A DNA stretch of 64,000 nucleotides, from assembly GCF_004770615.1 (NCBI RefSeq), contig NZ_RQER01000001.1, positions 372,001-436,000 on the forward strand. The letters run 5' to 3'. Made by a program: the position numbers and the translations under genes. A model generated the notes under the pieces. It had not been told where the DNA came from. It was given only the letters and a program-made list of their open reading frames with translations, and ran no database searches. Positions 29,280 through 40,677 of the stretch are shown in pieces (position 1 is the stretch's first letter; the number at the start of each line of letters is the position of its first letter). Source of the DNA: Leptospira langatensis (lineage in GTDB: Bacteria > Spirochaetota > Leptospiria > Leptospirales > Leptospiraceae).

Positions 29280-30203
29280 TTATATCGGTTCCGCATTTCG
29301 AATGGCTTCTTCGATCTCTTTGAGCTGAGTGGAAATTCTCGCGTCGATTGCTCCCACATCTGTTTCGATAATAACCCCGCCTCGGTCGACTCTGGAGTCT
29401 TCGTAGATATTGACCTTGCGAAGAGATTCCATGAGTTTGATAAGCTCGTCTTTGTGAGCGGTAGTGATTTCCAAGTCAGCAAAGTTGACACGGATATCTA
29501 CACGGTCGCGATCCTTAATGCGTTTCAGGGCTTCTCTAATATTATTGAGTACGATTTCTTTTCTTTCAATGATCTCGTCTTTGATGATCTTACGGGCGAT
29601 GATGAGGATCATCTCTACCATCTGTTTCTCGGAGGCTTGGATGAGTTCGGCGCGAATATCGATTGCCTTACCGACAATAGTTCCGAGACGGTCGATGAGT
29701 CGTCTGACCTCACCTTGGCCTTTACGAAAGCCTACTTCTCGTCCTGCTTCGAATCCTTTTAAGTAGGCCTCGTGTTCGATCTCTGCGGTTTTCATTTCCG
29801 CTTCTTTGATCATTCTTTCGGCTTCCATCTTGGCTCTTTCCAAGATCTGTTCCGCTTTGGCCTTTCCGGAATCCTCTTCGAGTTTGATCTTCTCTTTGGA
29901 GTCCTGGATCATTTGGAAGGCTTTCTTACGGCCTTCTTCCTCGATCTCTTCCGACTTGCGACGGGAGTCCTCGAGCATGGTCTTGATATTCTCTTCCGTT
30001 TCTTCTTTGTAACGGTTGAGCTCGGCCTCTATCTCTTCGATGGAAGGGCCTTGGTATTGCTCGATGATATTCCCTTCTTGGTCTACCTCGAACTCTTCTG
30101 CGTCTTCGTCCCTATGGAACTTCTTGTACTTGTCCGGAATCTGTAGCTCGACCTGGTCTTGCATGTCGGCGATTTGGATGGGTTTAAAGACGAGTTTAGC
30201 CAT
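29280..30203 (-). CDS. fliH: Flagellar export regulator FliH
   Basis: The FliI regulator that links the ATPase to the C ring. 307 residues: N-terminal acidic part (KFHRDEDAEEFEVDQEGN), a long charged helix/coiled coil (about 55-165) and a FliH/V-ATPase E-like C-terminal domain (GFRKGQGEVRRLIDRLGTIV, IARKIIKDEIIERKEIVLNNI, VDIRVNFADLE, GGVIIETDVGAIDARISTQLKEI). It starts four bases after the fliG-like gene. Longer than enteric FliH because of the extended coil, as is common in spirochaetes. Confidence 0.92.
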   Translation of the reverse strand: MAKLVFKPIQIADMQDQVELQIPDKYKKFHRDEDAEEFEVDQEGNIIEQYQGPSIEEIEAELNRYKEETEENIKTMLEDSRRKSEEIEEEGRKKAFQMIQDSKEKIKLEEDSGKAKAEQILERAKMEAERMIKEAEMKTAEIEHEAYLKGFEAGREVGFRKGQGEVRRLIDRLGTIVGKAIDIRAELIQASEKQMVEMILIIARKIIKDEIIERKEIVLNNIREALKRIKDRDRVDIRVNFADLEITTAHKDELIKLMESLRKVNIYEDSRVDRGGVIIETDVGAIDARISTQLKEIEEAIRNAEPI

Positions 30204-30207
30204 AGTC

Positions 30208-31175
30208 TTAGTTCGTTCTCCGGAACTTGATTCTTCCCGATTCTACGGATTCCTTGAAAATTTCAAGAAGTCCGTTCTGGGCGGTCTCAATTTCAGCAAG
30301 CGAGACCGGGCCCATGGAATCTTCTTCTAACCGAATGGAATAGGCCAGATTTGGGTCCAGCCTAGTAAGTAAGACCTGTTTTGTATCCGGTTCGGTACCC
30401 TTAAATGCGGTCGCGGTAACGATCGGGTGGATCTCTCCCAGGAATTTATTCAGAGCTTCCCGGCTCAGATCCATCAGGTCTTCCATTCGGAAGAAATGCT
30501 TATTTATATTTTCGGCAAACGACTGGCTCTTTTCGCGTATCCGGGAGAATAATTTCTGGGAATCTTGGGGGTCCATTTTTCCCAAAAGTTCCGCTGCCCG
30601 CTTTCCGCCCTTATCCCTGGTAGGAACTCCAACATCCGGGGTCTTCAGGACCTCTCGTTTGAAGCGTAAAAAACGCTCCAATGAGTCCCGGAGCCCTAGG
30701 GAAGAAAGATCCAGGTTCTTGATGGAGAGTAGGATCTCCTCCTGGGCATCCTCCGGAAATTCTTCTAATACCCGGGCGGAGATTTCTGGATCCGCATAGC
30801 AAAAGATGAGGGAGATCCTTGCCGCATTCTCTCCGGCAACGATGCGGGAAAGTTCCTCTTTATTATAGGATTTTAATTCTTCTAGCCAATCCGGTTCGGA
30901 GACCAGGTCTTCTTTTAAGATGGTTTCCAACTCTTGGATGAGGGCCAAGGTGTCTCTGTCGATCCCTTCTTTCGGGACCGAAGAGAGTCCGTTTAGGAAG
31001 GCTCCTAAAAGTTCTCTCTCTTGGTTTGCTTCCGGCTTTCCCGATTTGTGAAAGCTTTCTAAGAGTTTGGTAGTATCCGTCGGACCTAAGTGACGGAATA
31101 CTTCCGGGGGAAGATGCTCCCCCAGGATTCGGAGGAGCTGTCCCGCCCGGTTTCTTTTTCCGGACAGGATACTCA

Positions 31176-31176
<1 letters not shown>
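30208..31176 (-). CDS. fliG: Divergent FliG-like motor switch protein
   Basis: 322 residues at the normal fliG position, after fliF and before fliH. The C terminus fits FliG: FFRMEDLMDLSREALNKFLGEI, ALNK, ATAFKGTEPDTKQVLLTRLDPNLAYSI and MGPVSLAEIETAQNGLLEIF (usual form GPvrl.dVe.aQ). The N-terminal and middle domains are poorly conserved, and the torque-ring charged residues differ from typical FliG. Spirochaetes can carry several fliG copies, so a second, canonical one may lie elsewhere. The start overlaps the fliF stop (TAATG). Confidence 0.78.
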
Positions 31177-32876
<1,700 letters not shown>

Positions 32877-32906
32877 TTCAATTCACCACCGGACAAGATA
32901 GGGGAC

Positions 32907-32934
32907 ATAATAGATTTTCGGAAACAAAGTACAA
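32907..32934 (-). promoter_or_regulatory. Sigma-70-like promoter for the fliF operon
   Basis: On the minus strand, TTGTAC and TATTAT are separated by 16 bases, about 30 bases upstream of fliF. GGTGG just before the gene can serve as ribosome site. No match to the sigma-28 pattern is seen, as expected for an early flagellar operon. Confidence 0.5.
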
Positions 32935-33120
32935 TCCCTTTTTAAAAAAACTTTAGAATTTTTTTATTTTAGTCTAAATTTTTCTCTTATGTCTAGATAG
33001 GAAGCTTCCTCTTCGGAAATTATTTCTAGATGTACATATTTGCAAAACGTATGTTTAGTGTATTTTAATGGCTCTTATCGCATTTTCCAAAGTCATTCAT
33101 TCTTGGGGGAAGGATCTGTA

Positions 33121-33849
33121 GTGAAACCTGCATCAGAACATGCAAATTTTATAAACCTCCAAGAAGCGGAGAAGATAGGGGAGTATTTAAGGACCATGAT
33201 CTCTCCTGCTAAGGTAGAAAAGATCGAAGAAGTGGTCTCTTATCGCACAAAGTACTTAACAATTGTGTTGGAGGATATATTCCAACCTTATAATGCAAGC
33301 GCTCCGGTCCGCACATCCGAATGCTTGGGACTTTCCGAGATCCATGTGGTTGAGAATAAAAGTTTATATAAACCTAATGAAGGTATTACTAAAGGCGCTC
33401 AAAAATGGATCCAGATCAGAAAATACCAATCGCCAAACAAGGACAATACTAGTCATTGTATAAGTGGTCTGAAGGAGAAGGGTTTTCGGATCGTTGCCAC
33501 TTCTCCTCATGCATTAGCAAATTCTTATGAGCTGGATGAATTGCCCTTGGATCGGCCAACAGCAATTCTATTCGGATCGGAAGAATTGGGTCTTTCTAAG
33601 AATGCAATGGATCAGGCCGATCTTTTTCTAAAACTGCCAATGTATGGTTTTACGGAAAGTTACAATATTTCGGTAACTGTTGCGATCGTTCTTTCCCATT
33701 TGGCGTATCGTTTACGAAAAGAAGTCGCGAACTGGGCATTGAGCGAAGAGGAGAAGGTGTTCCTACAAAACGCTTACTACAAGAGAAGCTTGCATAATGG
33801 AAATCTCGTGGAGGCCGACCTTTTACAGAGGATCCGAGGTGAGTTGTAG
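33121..33849 (+). CDS. SpoU/TrmH-family tRNA 2'-O-methyltransferase
   Basis: A SPOUT RNA methyltransferase close to TrmH (tRNA Gm18). Motifs: EDIFQPYNASAPVRTSECLG (motif 1), ILFGSEELGLS (motif 2) and ESYNISVTVAIVLSHLAY (motif 3), forming the knotted SAM site. I chose GTG 33121, behind GGAAGGA six bases upstream, which gives 243 residues; the frame is open to a TTG at 33040, but that extension has no family similarity. Diverges from the fliF operon. Confidence 0.88.
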   Translation: MKPASEHANFINLQEAEKIGEYLRTMISPAKVEKIEEVVSYRTKYLTIVLEDIFQPYNASAPVRTSECLGLSEIHVVENKSLYKPNEGITKGAQKWIQIRKYQSPNKDNTSHCISGLKEKGFRIVATSPHALANSYELDELPLDRPTAILFGSEELGLSKNAMDQADLFLKLPMYGFTESYNISVTVAIVLSHLAYRLRKEVANWALSEEEKVFLQNAYYKRSLHNGNLVEADLLQRIRGEL

Positions 33850-33860
33850 TTCGAAAAGGC

Positions 33861-33952
33861 GGCCCCCGCCCGGGTTCGGGTGGGGGGAGTGGCCCGTGGG
33901 TTTGCGAGTTTCGCGTAGCATGAAATTCTTATTTTGGCAAATAGAAAATCCG
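33861..33952 (+). repeat. GC-rich hairpin repeat, copy C
   Basis: GGCCCCCGCCC and GGGTGGGGG form a ten-base-pair stem 11 bases after the trmH-like stop, followed by GGCCCGTGGG, GCGAGTTTCGCGTAGC and ATGAAATTC. Order and spacing follow copy B, with a terminator hairpin next. TTTGTAGGAACTCC, which ends the family elsewhere, appears at 33986 inside the neighbouring gene. Confidence 0.65.
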
Positions 33953-33980
33953 AGAGTTCCCTCCGTGTGGGAACTCTTTC
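33953..33980 (+). terminator. Hairpin terminator after the trmH-like gene
   Basis: AGAGTTCCC and GGGAACTCT form a perfect 9-bp stem with a seven-base loop, followed by TTCCC. It lies between convergent genes and could act both ways. The T run is short, so efficiency is uncertain. Confidence 0.5.
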
Positions 33981-33981
33981 C

Positions 33982-35109
33982 CTAATTTGTAGGAACTCCT
34001 GGCCAACGCAGATCCGATTTGGAAAAAAAGAACTGCAATAGTTTTCTCATTTGGCTCGGAGCGATCCCTGCGCCCAGATATTCCCCATCCACCCAAAGTT
34101 CGAAATGAAGATGGATATTCTCATCATTTCCCTTTGCTTCTCCGCTCAGTCCAGAGTTTCCTACTTTTCCGATCTCTTCTCCGGACTTGACCTTGGCTCC
34201 TACTTTGATCCCACTCTTGATGGAAGAAAGATGATTAAAAGAGGACATGACCCCATTTCCGTGATCGATCCAAACCTGTCTTCCTCCAAAGTCCTTTTCT
34301 ACGAAAGTGACTCCATTCTTCTGAGCTAGCGCTGAGTATTTTTGGAATTCGGAAAGGGTCATGGGGGAATAATCCAGATCCGCTCGGATAATAGTGCCAT
34401 CGGCTGGGGAGACGAGTGAGTCATCGAAGACTAGGCGTCTAGGGGGACCGATCTTCTCTCGTTTATAATAAATATCTAATCCTTTATGGATGCCATTCCT
34501 GTATTCTCTCGGAGCTCCCGGAAGTTGAATATCCTTGTCAGGAATGAGCCCGCCAGGAACCGGATATTGGTAGCCTGTAAAACGAGCCGGGATGGAATTC
34601 AATGCGGCCCCATTCAGTAGGACCTTGAATTCTCCGATGACTATGCTTCTATCTTCTTTTTTAGGAAAATATAATCGAATAATGGATGCATCGATCGGGG
34701 GAAGAGTATGTAGATTGACCAATTCTACTTTGCTGTTCTTGAAGATCGTTTTCCAATTCTCTTGGTATAAGATTTGGATCTCATACTCTTCGGCTGCTCT
34801 TTTACCGCGAAAGATAGGAACAACTACTTCGACTGCATTGATGAGTCTCTTTGCACCGAAATCCACAATGATCCATTCGGGCTTTAGGTCTGCAGATGAA
34901 TACCAGTATGTCTTTTGATCCGAATCAAATAGATTGAAAGCGCCGTATTCCTCATGAAAGGAAGAAGAGACCGAATACGAGAAAGGAGCCGCGATCACTC
35001 TGCCGAAATCCAGAAAGTCCACTTCGGATCCTAAGGAACCGTAATTTTTAGGGCTCGCTGATACGGTCCAAGAAAGTAATAATAAGAAGAAGATAGATTT
35101 CTTTCTCAT
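33982..35109 (-). CDS. M23 metallopeptidase with discoidin-like domain
   Basis: 375 residues: signal peptide ([17 protein letters not shown]), an F5/8 type C (discoidin) domain at about 45-170 ([41 protein letters not shown]), then an LytM/M23 domain with [13 protein letters not shown] and HLHFELW supplying the zinc ligands. It probably cuts peptidoglycan in the periplasm, with the discoidin domain binding glycan. It begins two bases after the neuB-like gene. The last codons (GVPTN, stop) are encoded by GTAGGAACTCC-type repeat sequence. Confidence 0.88.
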   Translation of the reverse strand: MRKKSIFFLLLLSWTVSASPKNYGSLGSEVDFLDFGRVIAAPFSYSVSSSFHEEYGAFNLFDSDQKTYWYSSADLKPEWIIVDFGAKRLINAVEVVVPIFRGKRAAEEYEIQILYQENWKTIFKNSKVELVNLHTLPPIDASIIRLYFPKKEDRSIVIGEFKVLLNGAALNSIPARFTGYQYPVPGGLIPDKDIQLPGAPREYRNGIHKGLDIYYKREKIGPPRRLVFDDSLVSPADGTIIRADLDYSPMTLSEFQKYSALAQKNGVTFVEKDFGGRQVWIDHGNGVMSSFNHLSSIKSGIKVGAKVKSGEEIGKVGNSGLSGEAKGNDENIHLHFELWVDGEYLGAGIAPSQMRKLLQFFFSKSDLRWPGVPTN

Positions 35110-35111
35110 AG

Positions 35112-36125
35112 TTAGGACTGGAATGCGTCTCCTGGCTTGGGTCCTTTATTATTTTTTAAGATAGCTTCTGCTTCTTCTAATTTCCAAGAATCAAGATAGC
35201 TTGGATCCTCTTGGCTTAGGTCCGGGCGAAGTGCGATCGGTCTTCGGTTTGCGTCCGCATACAATCCTCTTCGGCCAAAAAACCTTCCGGAGGCTTCTTG
35301 GGGTTGGACAAGTTTTCCTTCTTCTCCTCTCATCTGGAATGCGATCCTTGCATTTTCCGCGTAGACTTTAAATTCATCCGGATCCGCAGAGATCGTGTGA
35401 TCCGGGCCCGGAAGTTTTTTATCCAGAGTAAAATGTTTCTCTAATGCACTTGCACCTAAGCTGACTGCGAGCGCTCCCGCAAGACTTCCGGCAGTGTGAT
35501 CCGAGAAGCCGACAGGTCCTGAGAAAATATTCTGATAGTAACGGATCGTTTGCAGATTCGCTTTTTCCGGAGGGGTTGGATATAAGGATACACAATGGAA
35601 TAAGAGTAGCTCTTTCACTTCTTTGGATCCTAAAAATTCTAGAGCGCGAACTACCTCGAATCCTTCTGCTGCACCGCTGGAAAGAAGAAGAGGAAGTTTT
35701 GCATCCGCGCATTTGTCGAGAAGTTGCTTATTTACGATATCTCCGCTGGCGATCTTAAGGGCCTTCACCCCGATGGAGACCAAAAGATCCACACTTGTGA
35801 CGTCTAACGGAGTAGAAAAGAAGAAGAGACCTTCCGATTCTGCGGTAGATTTGAATTCTCTATGCAATTTTTCGGAAAGCTCGTACTGTTTGAAGATATC
35901 TAAGAGCACCTTGGCTTTCGGGTTCTTCACATCTAAGAAATTTTCAGTAATATAACTTTGGAATTTAACCGCGCTGGCGCCCGAACTCTTTGCGGCTTGG
36001 ATGGTCCTCTTACCCAATTCCAGATCCGCATTGTGATTTAATCCGATCTCAGCGATCAGAAAAGGAGAAGAATCCGGGCCCAAATCCCATGTATCTCCCA
36101 ATCGAAAACTCTTTGCAAAAGTCAT
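35112..36125 (-). CDS. NeuB-family nonulosonate (sialic acid-type) synthase
   Basis: 337 residues. The TIM-barrel NeuB domain is clear: [67 protein letters not shown] and [14 protein letters not shown]. Such enzymes condense phosphoenolpyruvate with an N-acyl hexosamine to make sialic, legionaminic or pseudaminic acid. The C-terminal antifreeze-like domain is weak ([11 protein letters not shown] then divergent), so substrate choice cannot be told. No other nonulosonate genes are nearby; it is paired with the M23 gene. Confidence 0.85.
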   Translation of the reverse strand: MTFAKSFRLGDTWDLGPDSSPFLIAEIGLNHNADLELGKRTIQAAKSSGASAVKFQSYITENFLDVKNPKAKVLLDIFKQYELSEKLHREFKSTAESEGLFFFSTPLDVTSVDLLVSIGVKALKIASGDIVNKQLLDKCADAKLPLLLSSGAAEGFEVVRALEFLGSKEVKELLLFHCVSLYPTPPEKANLQTIRYYQNIFSGPVGFSDHTAGSLAGALAVSLGASALEKHFTLDKKLPGPDHTISADPDEFKVYAENARIAFQMRGEEGKLVQPQEASGRFFGRRGLYADANRRPIALRPDLSQEDPSYLDSWKLEEAEAILKNNKGPKPGDAFQS

Positions 36126-36193
36126 TCTCTCTCCGAAGGAACTCGTCCTTGTGTCGTTAAAACTAAGATCGGAAGATAGGCAAAAGAAAGGAA

Positions 36194-36219
36194 GGATTTG
36201 TAGGAGTTCCTACAAATCC
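36194..36219. repeat. Palindromic TTTGTAGGAACTCC-type repeat
   Basis: Two 12-bp arms (GGATTTGTAGGA / TCCTACAAATCC) meet with two central bases. Related half-sites are found at 24707 and 33986 next to other copies of the hairpin repeat, so this is part of a recurring element. It may also form a hairpin in RNA. Confidence 0.6.
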
Positions 36220-36313
36220 CTCGGCCAAAAAAACGGTTGTAGGCTCCGGGATTTTCTGGTAAGAGCGAGGGGTACCACCGCTTCGCTCCGGCCCCCACCC
36301 AAGAGGGGTGGGG
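36220..36313 (-). repeat. GC-rich hairpin repeat, copy D
   Basis: On the minus strand, 30 bases after the LTA synthase-like stop, CCCCACCC and GGGTGGGG form an 8-bp stem, then the element continues through GCGAAGCGG and CAGAAAATCCC to the TTTGTAGGAACTCC palindrome. Same order of parts as copies B and C. Confidence 0.55.
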
Positions 36314-36342
36314 AACACCTAAATCCGGATCCCGCCACGAGC

Positions 36343-38289
36343 TCAATTCTCCGGAAAGATCCGGTTCGTATTCAGAAGATCATAGCTCAGATTTAGAAAC
36401 GCCTTCGCCTTCTTCTCGTATTCTTCGCAAATCTTAGGAATAGAAATGCACTTGTCTTTCGATTTTGCCCAAGGCAGAGGCAGGGCTTCTCTCAGCTCGC
36501 TTTCCGTGGATCTATAAAGAGCATTCTCGCTTTCGATCCAACCAATCACGCTCGAGAAAGCGAAGTAAGCGGTTGTGGGTTCCTGCTTGGTTGAGAAAAG
36601 ATCTTTGCCGAATGCGGAAAATTTAACCTTCTTCCCGACGAGGCCAAGGATAGTGGGTAGGATATCCAACTGAGAAGAAATACGTGCATCCACACCAGGA
36701 CGGATGTATTTAGGGGAATAGATCAGAAGGGGAATATTCCGATCTTCATACGGATTCAGATCCCTATGATGGGTGTGATCTCCAACAAAGATGAAAATCG
36801 TGTCCTCGAAATAGGGAGAAGACTTTGCCTTTCGCATGAATTTGCCTAGGGCCTCATCCGCATATCGATACGTGTTGAAATAATCTGAATCTTTTAGGGA
36901 GGACGGATAGAGTTCTTTTTGGGTTTCAGGAACTTGGTATGGATAGTGAGTGGTGAGAGTAAGGCTGACCGCTGCGAAAGGAGTATGCGCCTTTTTTAAT
37001 GTACGATCCAGCTCTTCCAGCACATCGCCATCGTAGAAGCCCCAGGCTCCCGATCGGTATCGATTCTCCTTTGCCATCTCGTCCTTTCCTACGATGGTAT
37101 CGAAGCCCCAATGCGGGAACAGGAAACTCATATTATCGAAGCCCACATCACCGCCATGCACGAAATAGGTGGAATATCCGACTCCTTTCAATACGCTTCC
37201 CAGGCCGCTAAAATTTCCAAGCGCCTGGTGGGTCCTCACTACTGTGATCCCCGGACGATCTGGTACTCCTGTCAATACGGACATGAGCGCGTTAACCGTC
37301 CTTCCGCCTGTGGCAAAGAAATGAGAGAAGTATCTGCCTTGCCTTGCGAGTTCGTTGAAGTTCGGCGCCAATTCCCTTCCCCCGACCATTCCTTCTCCGT
37401 TCGGTTTTAGGAATTTTCCGGTCCAACTTTCCAGAAGGATCAGTACTATATTGGGAGGCTTCCCTTTCTTGGTTTCATTCGTTTCTCTTAATATAGGGTA
37501 ATTTGGATCGATAAACTTGGCTTCTGGATAATCGATCTCTTGTCGGACGATCCGGACCGCTTCTTCTCTTTGCATTTGCAATTCCGGAATGATGGATCTG
37601 GATTTTAGGTCCATCATACTGGTAAAGACCCCGTTCAAAGGAAGATTGTTCAGGAATCCGTTTTCAGAATGGATTGCATCCGTAGATCTGAGAGGTCTGG
37701 ATTGCAGGCCTCCTCTGAACAAGAATAGAATGAGCAGAATGGCTATCGGGATCTGTATGAGCTCCTTCATCTTGTTGTCGGAACTGTATTCATATCCATT
37801 GTATTTTATGAAAATATAAATTAGTCCGGGAAGTCCGATCGCGATACCGACGAGACCCAAGACCACCTTCAGTGTGTCGTTCTTGATCCCTGCTTCGATC
37901 AGGATCAAGAGATCCTTTCCTAAAAAGACGAATCCTTCGTAGCCTAGATGTTTGTCGGCTTCTCCGAAATAGATGGTGTCCCCGATCAAATGCCCGATCA
38001 TCCATAAAAAGAGGGGAATGGGAAGGATCCCCCAAATGTATCTGTAGGGCTTCCAACGATTCGCATAATGAACGGATGAAAGGATCCAAGAGAGACCGAT
38101 GGCTATGGAAGTTACACATAGATCGAAACGGATCCCGATAAGAAAGGATTTAACGATTTCCCAAGAGGAAGAGTCCCCGATTTTAGAGAAATAGATGAAT
38201 AGAAGTGCAAGACGAGCGATCGTAAGAAGAACAAGAAAACAAAGTGCATAGAACGCGATAATGCGCAGGTTCTTTGGGATTTTTTTCAT
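36343..38289 (-). CDS. LTA synthase-family phosphoglycerol transferase/sulfatase
   Basis: 648 residues: five N-terminal membrane helices and a periplasmic alkaline-phosphatase-fold domain. PPNIVLILLESWTG supplies the metal-binding Glu287, GGRTVNALMS the likely nucleophile Thr331, and FVGDHTHHRD a metal-binding histidine motif. Related enzymes add phosphoglycerol or phosphoethanolamine groups from lipids to envelope polymers or glycans. Leptospira lack lipoteichoic acid, so a role in modifying LPS or another glycan is more likely (inference). It lies 15 bases after feoB. Confidence 0.85.
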   Translation of the reverse strand: MKKIPKNLRIIAFYALCFLVLLTIARLALLFIYFSKIGDSSSWEIVKSFLIGIRFDLCVTSIAIGLSWILSSVHYANRWKPYRYIWGILPIPLFLWMIGHLIGDTIYFGEADKHLGYEGFVFLGKDLLILIEAGIKNDTLKVVLGLVGIAIGLPGLIYIFIKYNGYEYSSDNKMKELIQIPIAILLILFLFRGGLQSRPLRSTDAIHSENGFLNNLPLNGVFTSMMDLKSRSIIPELQMQREEAVRIVRQEIDYPEAKFIDPNYPILRETNETKKGKPPNIVLILLESWTGKFLKPNGEGMVGGRELAPNFNELARQGRYFSHFFATGGRTVNALMSVLTGVPDRPGITVVRTHQALGNFSGLGSVLKGVGYSTYFVHGGDVGFDNMSFLFPHWGFDTIVGKDEMAKENRYRSGAWGFYDGDVLEELDRTLKKAHTPFAAVSLTLTTHYPYQVPETQKELYPSSLKDSDYFNTYRYADEALGKFMRKAKSSPYFEDTIFIFVGDHTHHRDLNPYEDRNIPLLIYSPKYIRPGVDARISSQLDILPTILGLVGKKVKFSAFGKDLFSTKQEPTTAYFAFSSVIGWIESENALYRSTESELREALPLPWAKSKDKCISIPKICEEYEKKAKAFLNLSYDLLNTNRIFPEN

Positions 38290-38304
38290 TTTTTTCCTCG
38301 GAAA

Positions 38305-40440
38305 TCAATTCCAGCCAAGCGATCGCGAAGCGTGGAACACTAAGAAGGCCGAACAATATGCAAGAATTGTCATGTATGTAAATAAGAAAAACGGCCAGAA
38401 TAGCGAATTCGTTTCCTTTTTCACTACTGCCAATGTGGACATACATTGGCAGGCAAATGCGAAGAAGATCAAAAGACTCAGAGCGCTAGCTATGGTCCAG
38501 ATCGGGCGTCCAGTTTCCGGATCCTTATCGTTTCTAAGAGCGCTCCTTAGATTTTCATCTTCGGAATCTTCTCCTTGTACTCCGTATACGATGGAAAGAG
38601 TGGATACCATGACTTCTCTCGCTGCGAAAGAAGTGATGATGCCTAATCCCATTTTCCAACCAAACCCGATCGGAGATAGCACCGGTTCCATTGCCTTTCC
38701 CATTCTTCCTGCGTACGATTCGGAGATCTGTAGGGATTTTGCCTGAGCAGGAGAGAGTCCTTCCGTTTTAGATCCTTCTACTCTTGGATAGTTGGCTAAA
38801 AACCATAGAATGACGGAAATGAAAAGGATTACCTTGCCTGCATTCATTACGAAGGCTCGTATCTTCTTATAAACGGTAAAGAAAAGACTTCGTAGGGAAG
38901 GCCATTGGTATCTGGGCAATTCCATTAAGAAATAAGAAGGTTCCGAGAGAAAGAATGTCTTTTTGAATAGAAAGGCCGCCGTCATCGACGCAAGCATTCC
39001 TAAGAGGAAAAGAGAGAATAACGCGAGTACCTTAGGGGAGAAGATCCCGAATACCGGACTGGAAGAGAATACTGTGCCGATCACTAAGATATAAACGGGG
39101 TATCTTGCAGAACAGGTAATCAGCGGCGAAACTAGGATTGTGGTCAGCCGATCCGATCTGTTCTCAATGGTTCTCGTTCCCATAATTGCGGGAACGGCAC
39201 AGGCTGCGCTGGACAATAATGGAATGAAGGACTTTCCGGAGAGACCGAATTTTCCCATGAACCGGTCCATGAGAAAGGAAGCCCTTGCGATATATCCGCT
39301 TTCTTCCATGATCCCTATGAAGAGGAAAAGCAAACTGATCTGAGGAATGAATACTAAGACTGCTCCCACGCCTCCGATCATTCCTTCTTGGACCAGGGAC
39401 CGAATAGGTCCTTCCGGCAGGAAGGCTCCCGTCCATTCTGCGAGACTCGAGATCTCTCCTTCGATCCAGTCCATCGGGATCTCGGACCAGGTGAACAAGA
39501 ATTGGAATACCAAGGCCATGATGGTAAGAAAGATCCCCATTCCCCAAATCGGATGCAGAAGAAGTCTATCTGCAATCCCTAATATTCCTTTTTCTGAATT
39601 TTCCGTTCCCGAGATCGCTTTGGAGAGAAGTTTCTTGATCCAGATGGATCTTTGGACGAGCTCGTCTCCATAAGAAAATTGTAATTCAGATCTCTTCCAT
39701 TCGTCAAGAGCTAGTTGTCTTGCCTCTTCCGGAAGGAAGTTCTGTCCAGGGAGCCCTGTTTGTAGGGTCTCTCCGCTGAATTCCTTCAGGCTATTTTCGA
39801 CTACGAATCGCAAAGAATCCGGATCGGAAGAAGAAAGCTTAGATAGGATCGAATCGATGACTGCGGATCTTTTTTTATCCCAGGAGAAGTCCGGGTCCGG
39901 GATCTGGTAGGTGGAATCATGGCTCAGGGCTTCTTTGAGAGATTCGACGCCTTCTCCCGTTTTGGGATTTACATAGAAGAAGGGCACTCCGAAGGACTTA
40001 GACAGGACGGAAAGGTCCAGTTTTACTCCCTTCTTCTCCAAAGCGTCTCTCATGGTGACGGCCACAAACATCGGGATCTTTAAATTAGAGATTTGTAATA
40101 AGAATTGGAGTCCTCTCTCTACTGCAACCGCATCCAATACGAATAGTAAACGGTCTTCTTTGTCCCTGGATAAGAGTAGGCGAGTGGTGACCTGTTTGTC
40201 TTCGGATTCTCCTCCTAAACTATAGGCACCCGGAAGATCGATGAGGGACAGGTTTCCATGTTCGGTATGGATCCTTCCTTCGGCTTTTTCCACCGTCACT
40301 CCGTGGAAATTCCCTGTCTTCTGTCTGAGTCCTGTGAGCTGGTTGAATAAGGTGGACTTTCCGCAGTTCGGATTTCCTGTGAGAAGGATACGGATTGTTT
40401 TGGATCCCGGCTCTAATACATTGGAAGGAAATAGTTTCAT
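38305..40440 (-). CDS. feoB: Ferrous iron transporter FeoB
   Basis: 711 residues: N-terminal G domain with P-loop GNPNCGKS at 22-29, [13 protein letters not shown] (switch I) and DLPGAYSL (G3), then a helical domain and the membrane part with two Gate motifs ([15 protein letters not shown] and the C-terminal counterpart [14 protein letters not shown]). It imports Fe2+ across the inner membrane, powered or gated by GTP. It follows feoA with three bases between. Confidence 0.95.
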   Translation of the reverse strand: MKLFPSNVLEPGSKTIRILLTGNPNCGKSTLFNQLTGLRQKTGNFHGVTVEKAEGRIHTEHGNLSLIDLPGAYSLGGESEDKQVTTRLLLSRDKEDRLLFVLDAVAVERGLQFLLQISNLKIPMFVAVTMRDALEKKGVKLDLSVLSKSFGVPFFYVNPKTGEGVESLKEALSHDSTYQIPDPDFSWDKKRSAVIDSILSKLSSSDPDSLRFVVENSLKEFSGETLQTGLPGQNFLPEEARQLALDEWKRSELQFSYGDELVQRSIWIKKLLSKAISGTENSEKGILGIADRLLLHPIWGMGIFLTIMALVFQFLFTWSEIPMDWIEGEISSLAEWTGAFLPEGPIRSLVQEGMIGGVGAVLVFIPQISLLFLFIGIMEESGYIARASFLMDRFMGKFGLSGKSFIPLLSSAACAVPAIMGTRTIENRSDRLTTILVSPLITCSARYPVYILVIGTVFSSSPVFGIFSPKVLALFSLFLLGMLASMTAAFLFKKTFFLSEPSYFLMELPRYQWPSLRSLFFTVYKKIRAFVMNAGKVILFISVILWFLANYPRVEGSKTEGLSPAQAKSLQISESYAGRMGKAMEPVLSPIGFGWKMGLGIITSFAAREVMVSTLSIVYGVQGEDSEDENLRSALRNDKDPETGRPIWTIASALSLLIFFAFACQCMSTLAVVKKETNSLFWPFFLFTYMTILAYCSAFLVFHASRSLGWN

Positions 40441-40443
40441 AGA

Positions 40444-40677
40444 TCAGTTGAGTTCCAAGAGATCTGCCTCTAATTTTCGGATCGCTAAATGCACGAGTCC
40501 TAATTTTACGATCATCTTCTCTTGTTCCGGAAATTTTTGTAGCACTGTTACTTGGGTCCCTGGTAAAAAACCCATATCGAAAAGATTACGAACGAGTCCG
40601 GTCTTTCCGGTCTCATTCTTGATCCCGGAAATTGTTCCCGATTCTCCTACTTCCAATTGGAATAACAACGTTTTCAT
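40444..40677 (-). CDS. feoA: Ferrous iron transport accessory protein FeoA
   Basis: 77 residues with an SH3-like FeoA core ([31 protein letters not shown]). Acts with FeoB, probably at its G domain. The start overlaps the end of the UbiB-type kinase gene by four bases, and feoB follows three bases later. Confidence 0.92.
   Translation of the reverse strand: MKTLLFQLEVGESGTISGIKNETGKTGLVRNLFDMGFLPGTQVTVLQKFPEQEKMIVKLGLVHLAIRKLEADLLELN

Noticed and set aside
29069..29491. Minus-strand open frame covering the fliH-fliI gap
   Set aside because: It is the shadow of the fliH end running on into non-coding sequence; no recognisable protein features.
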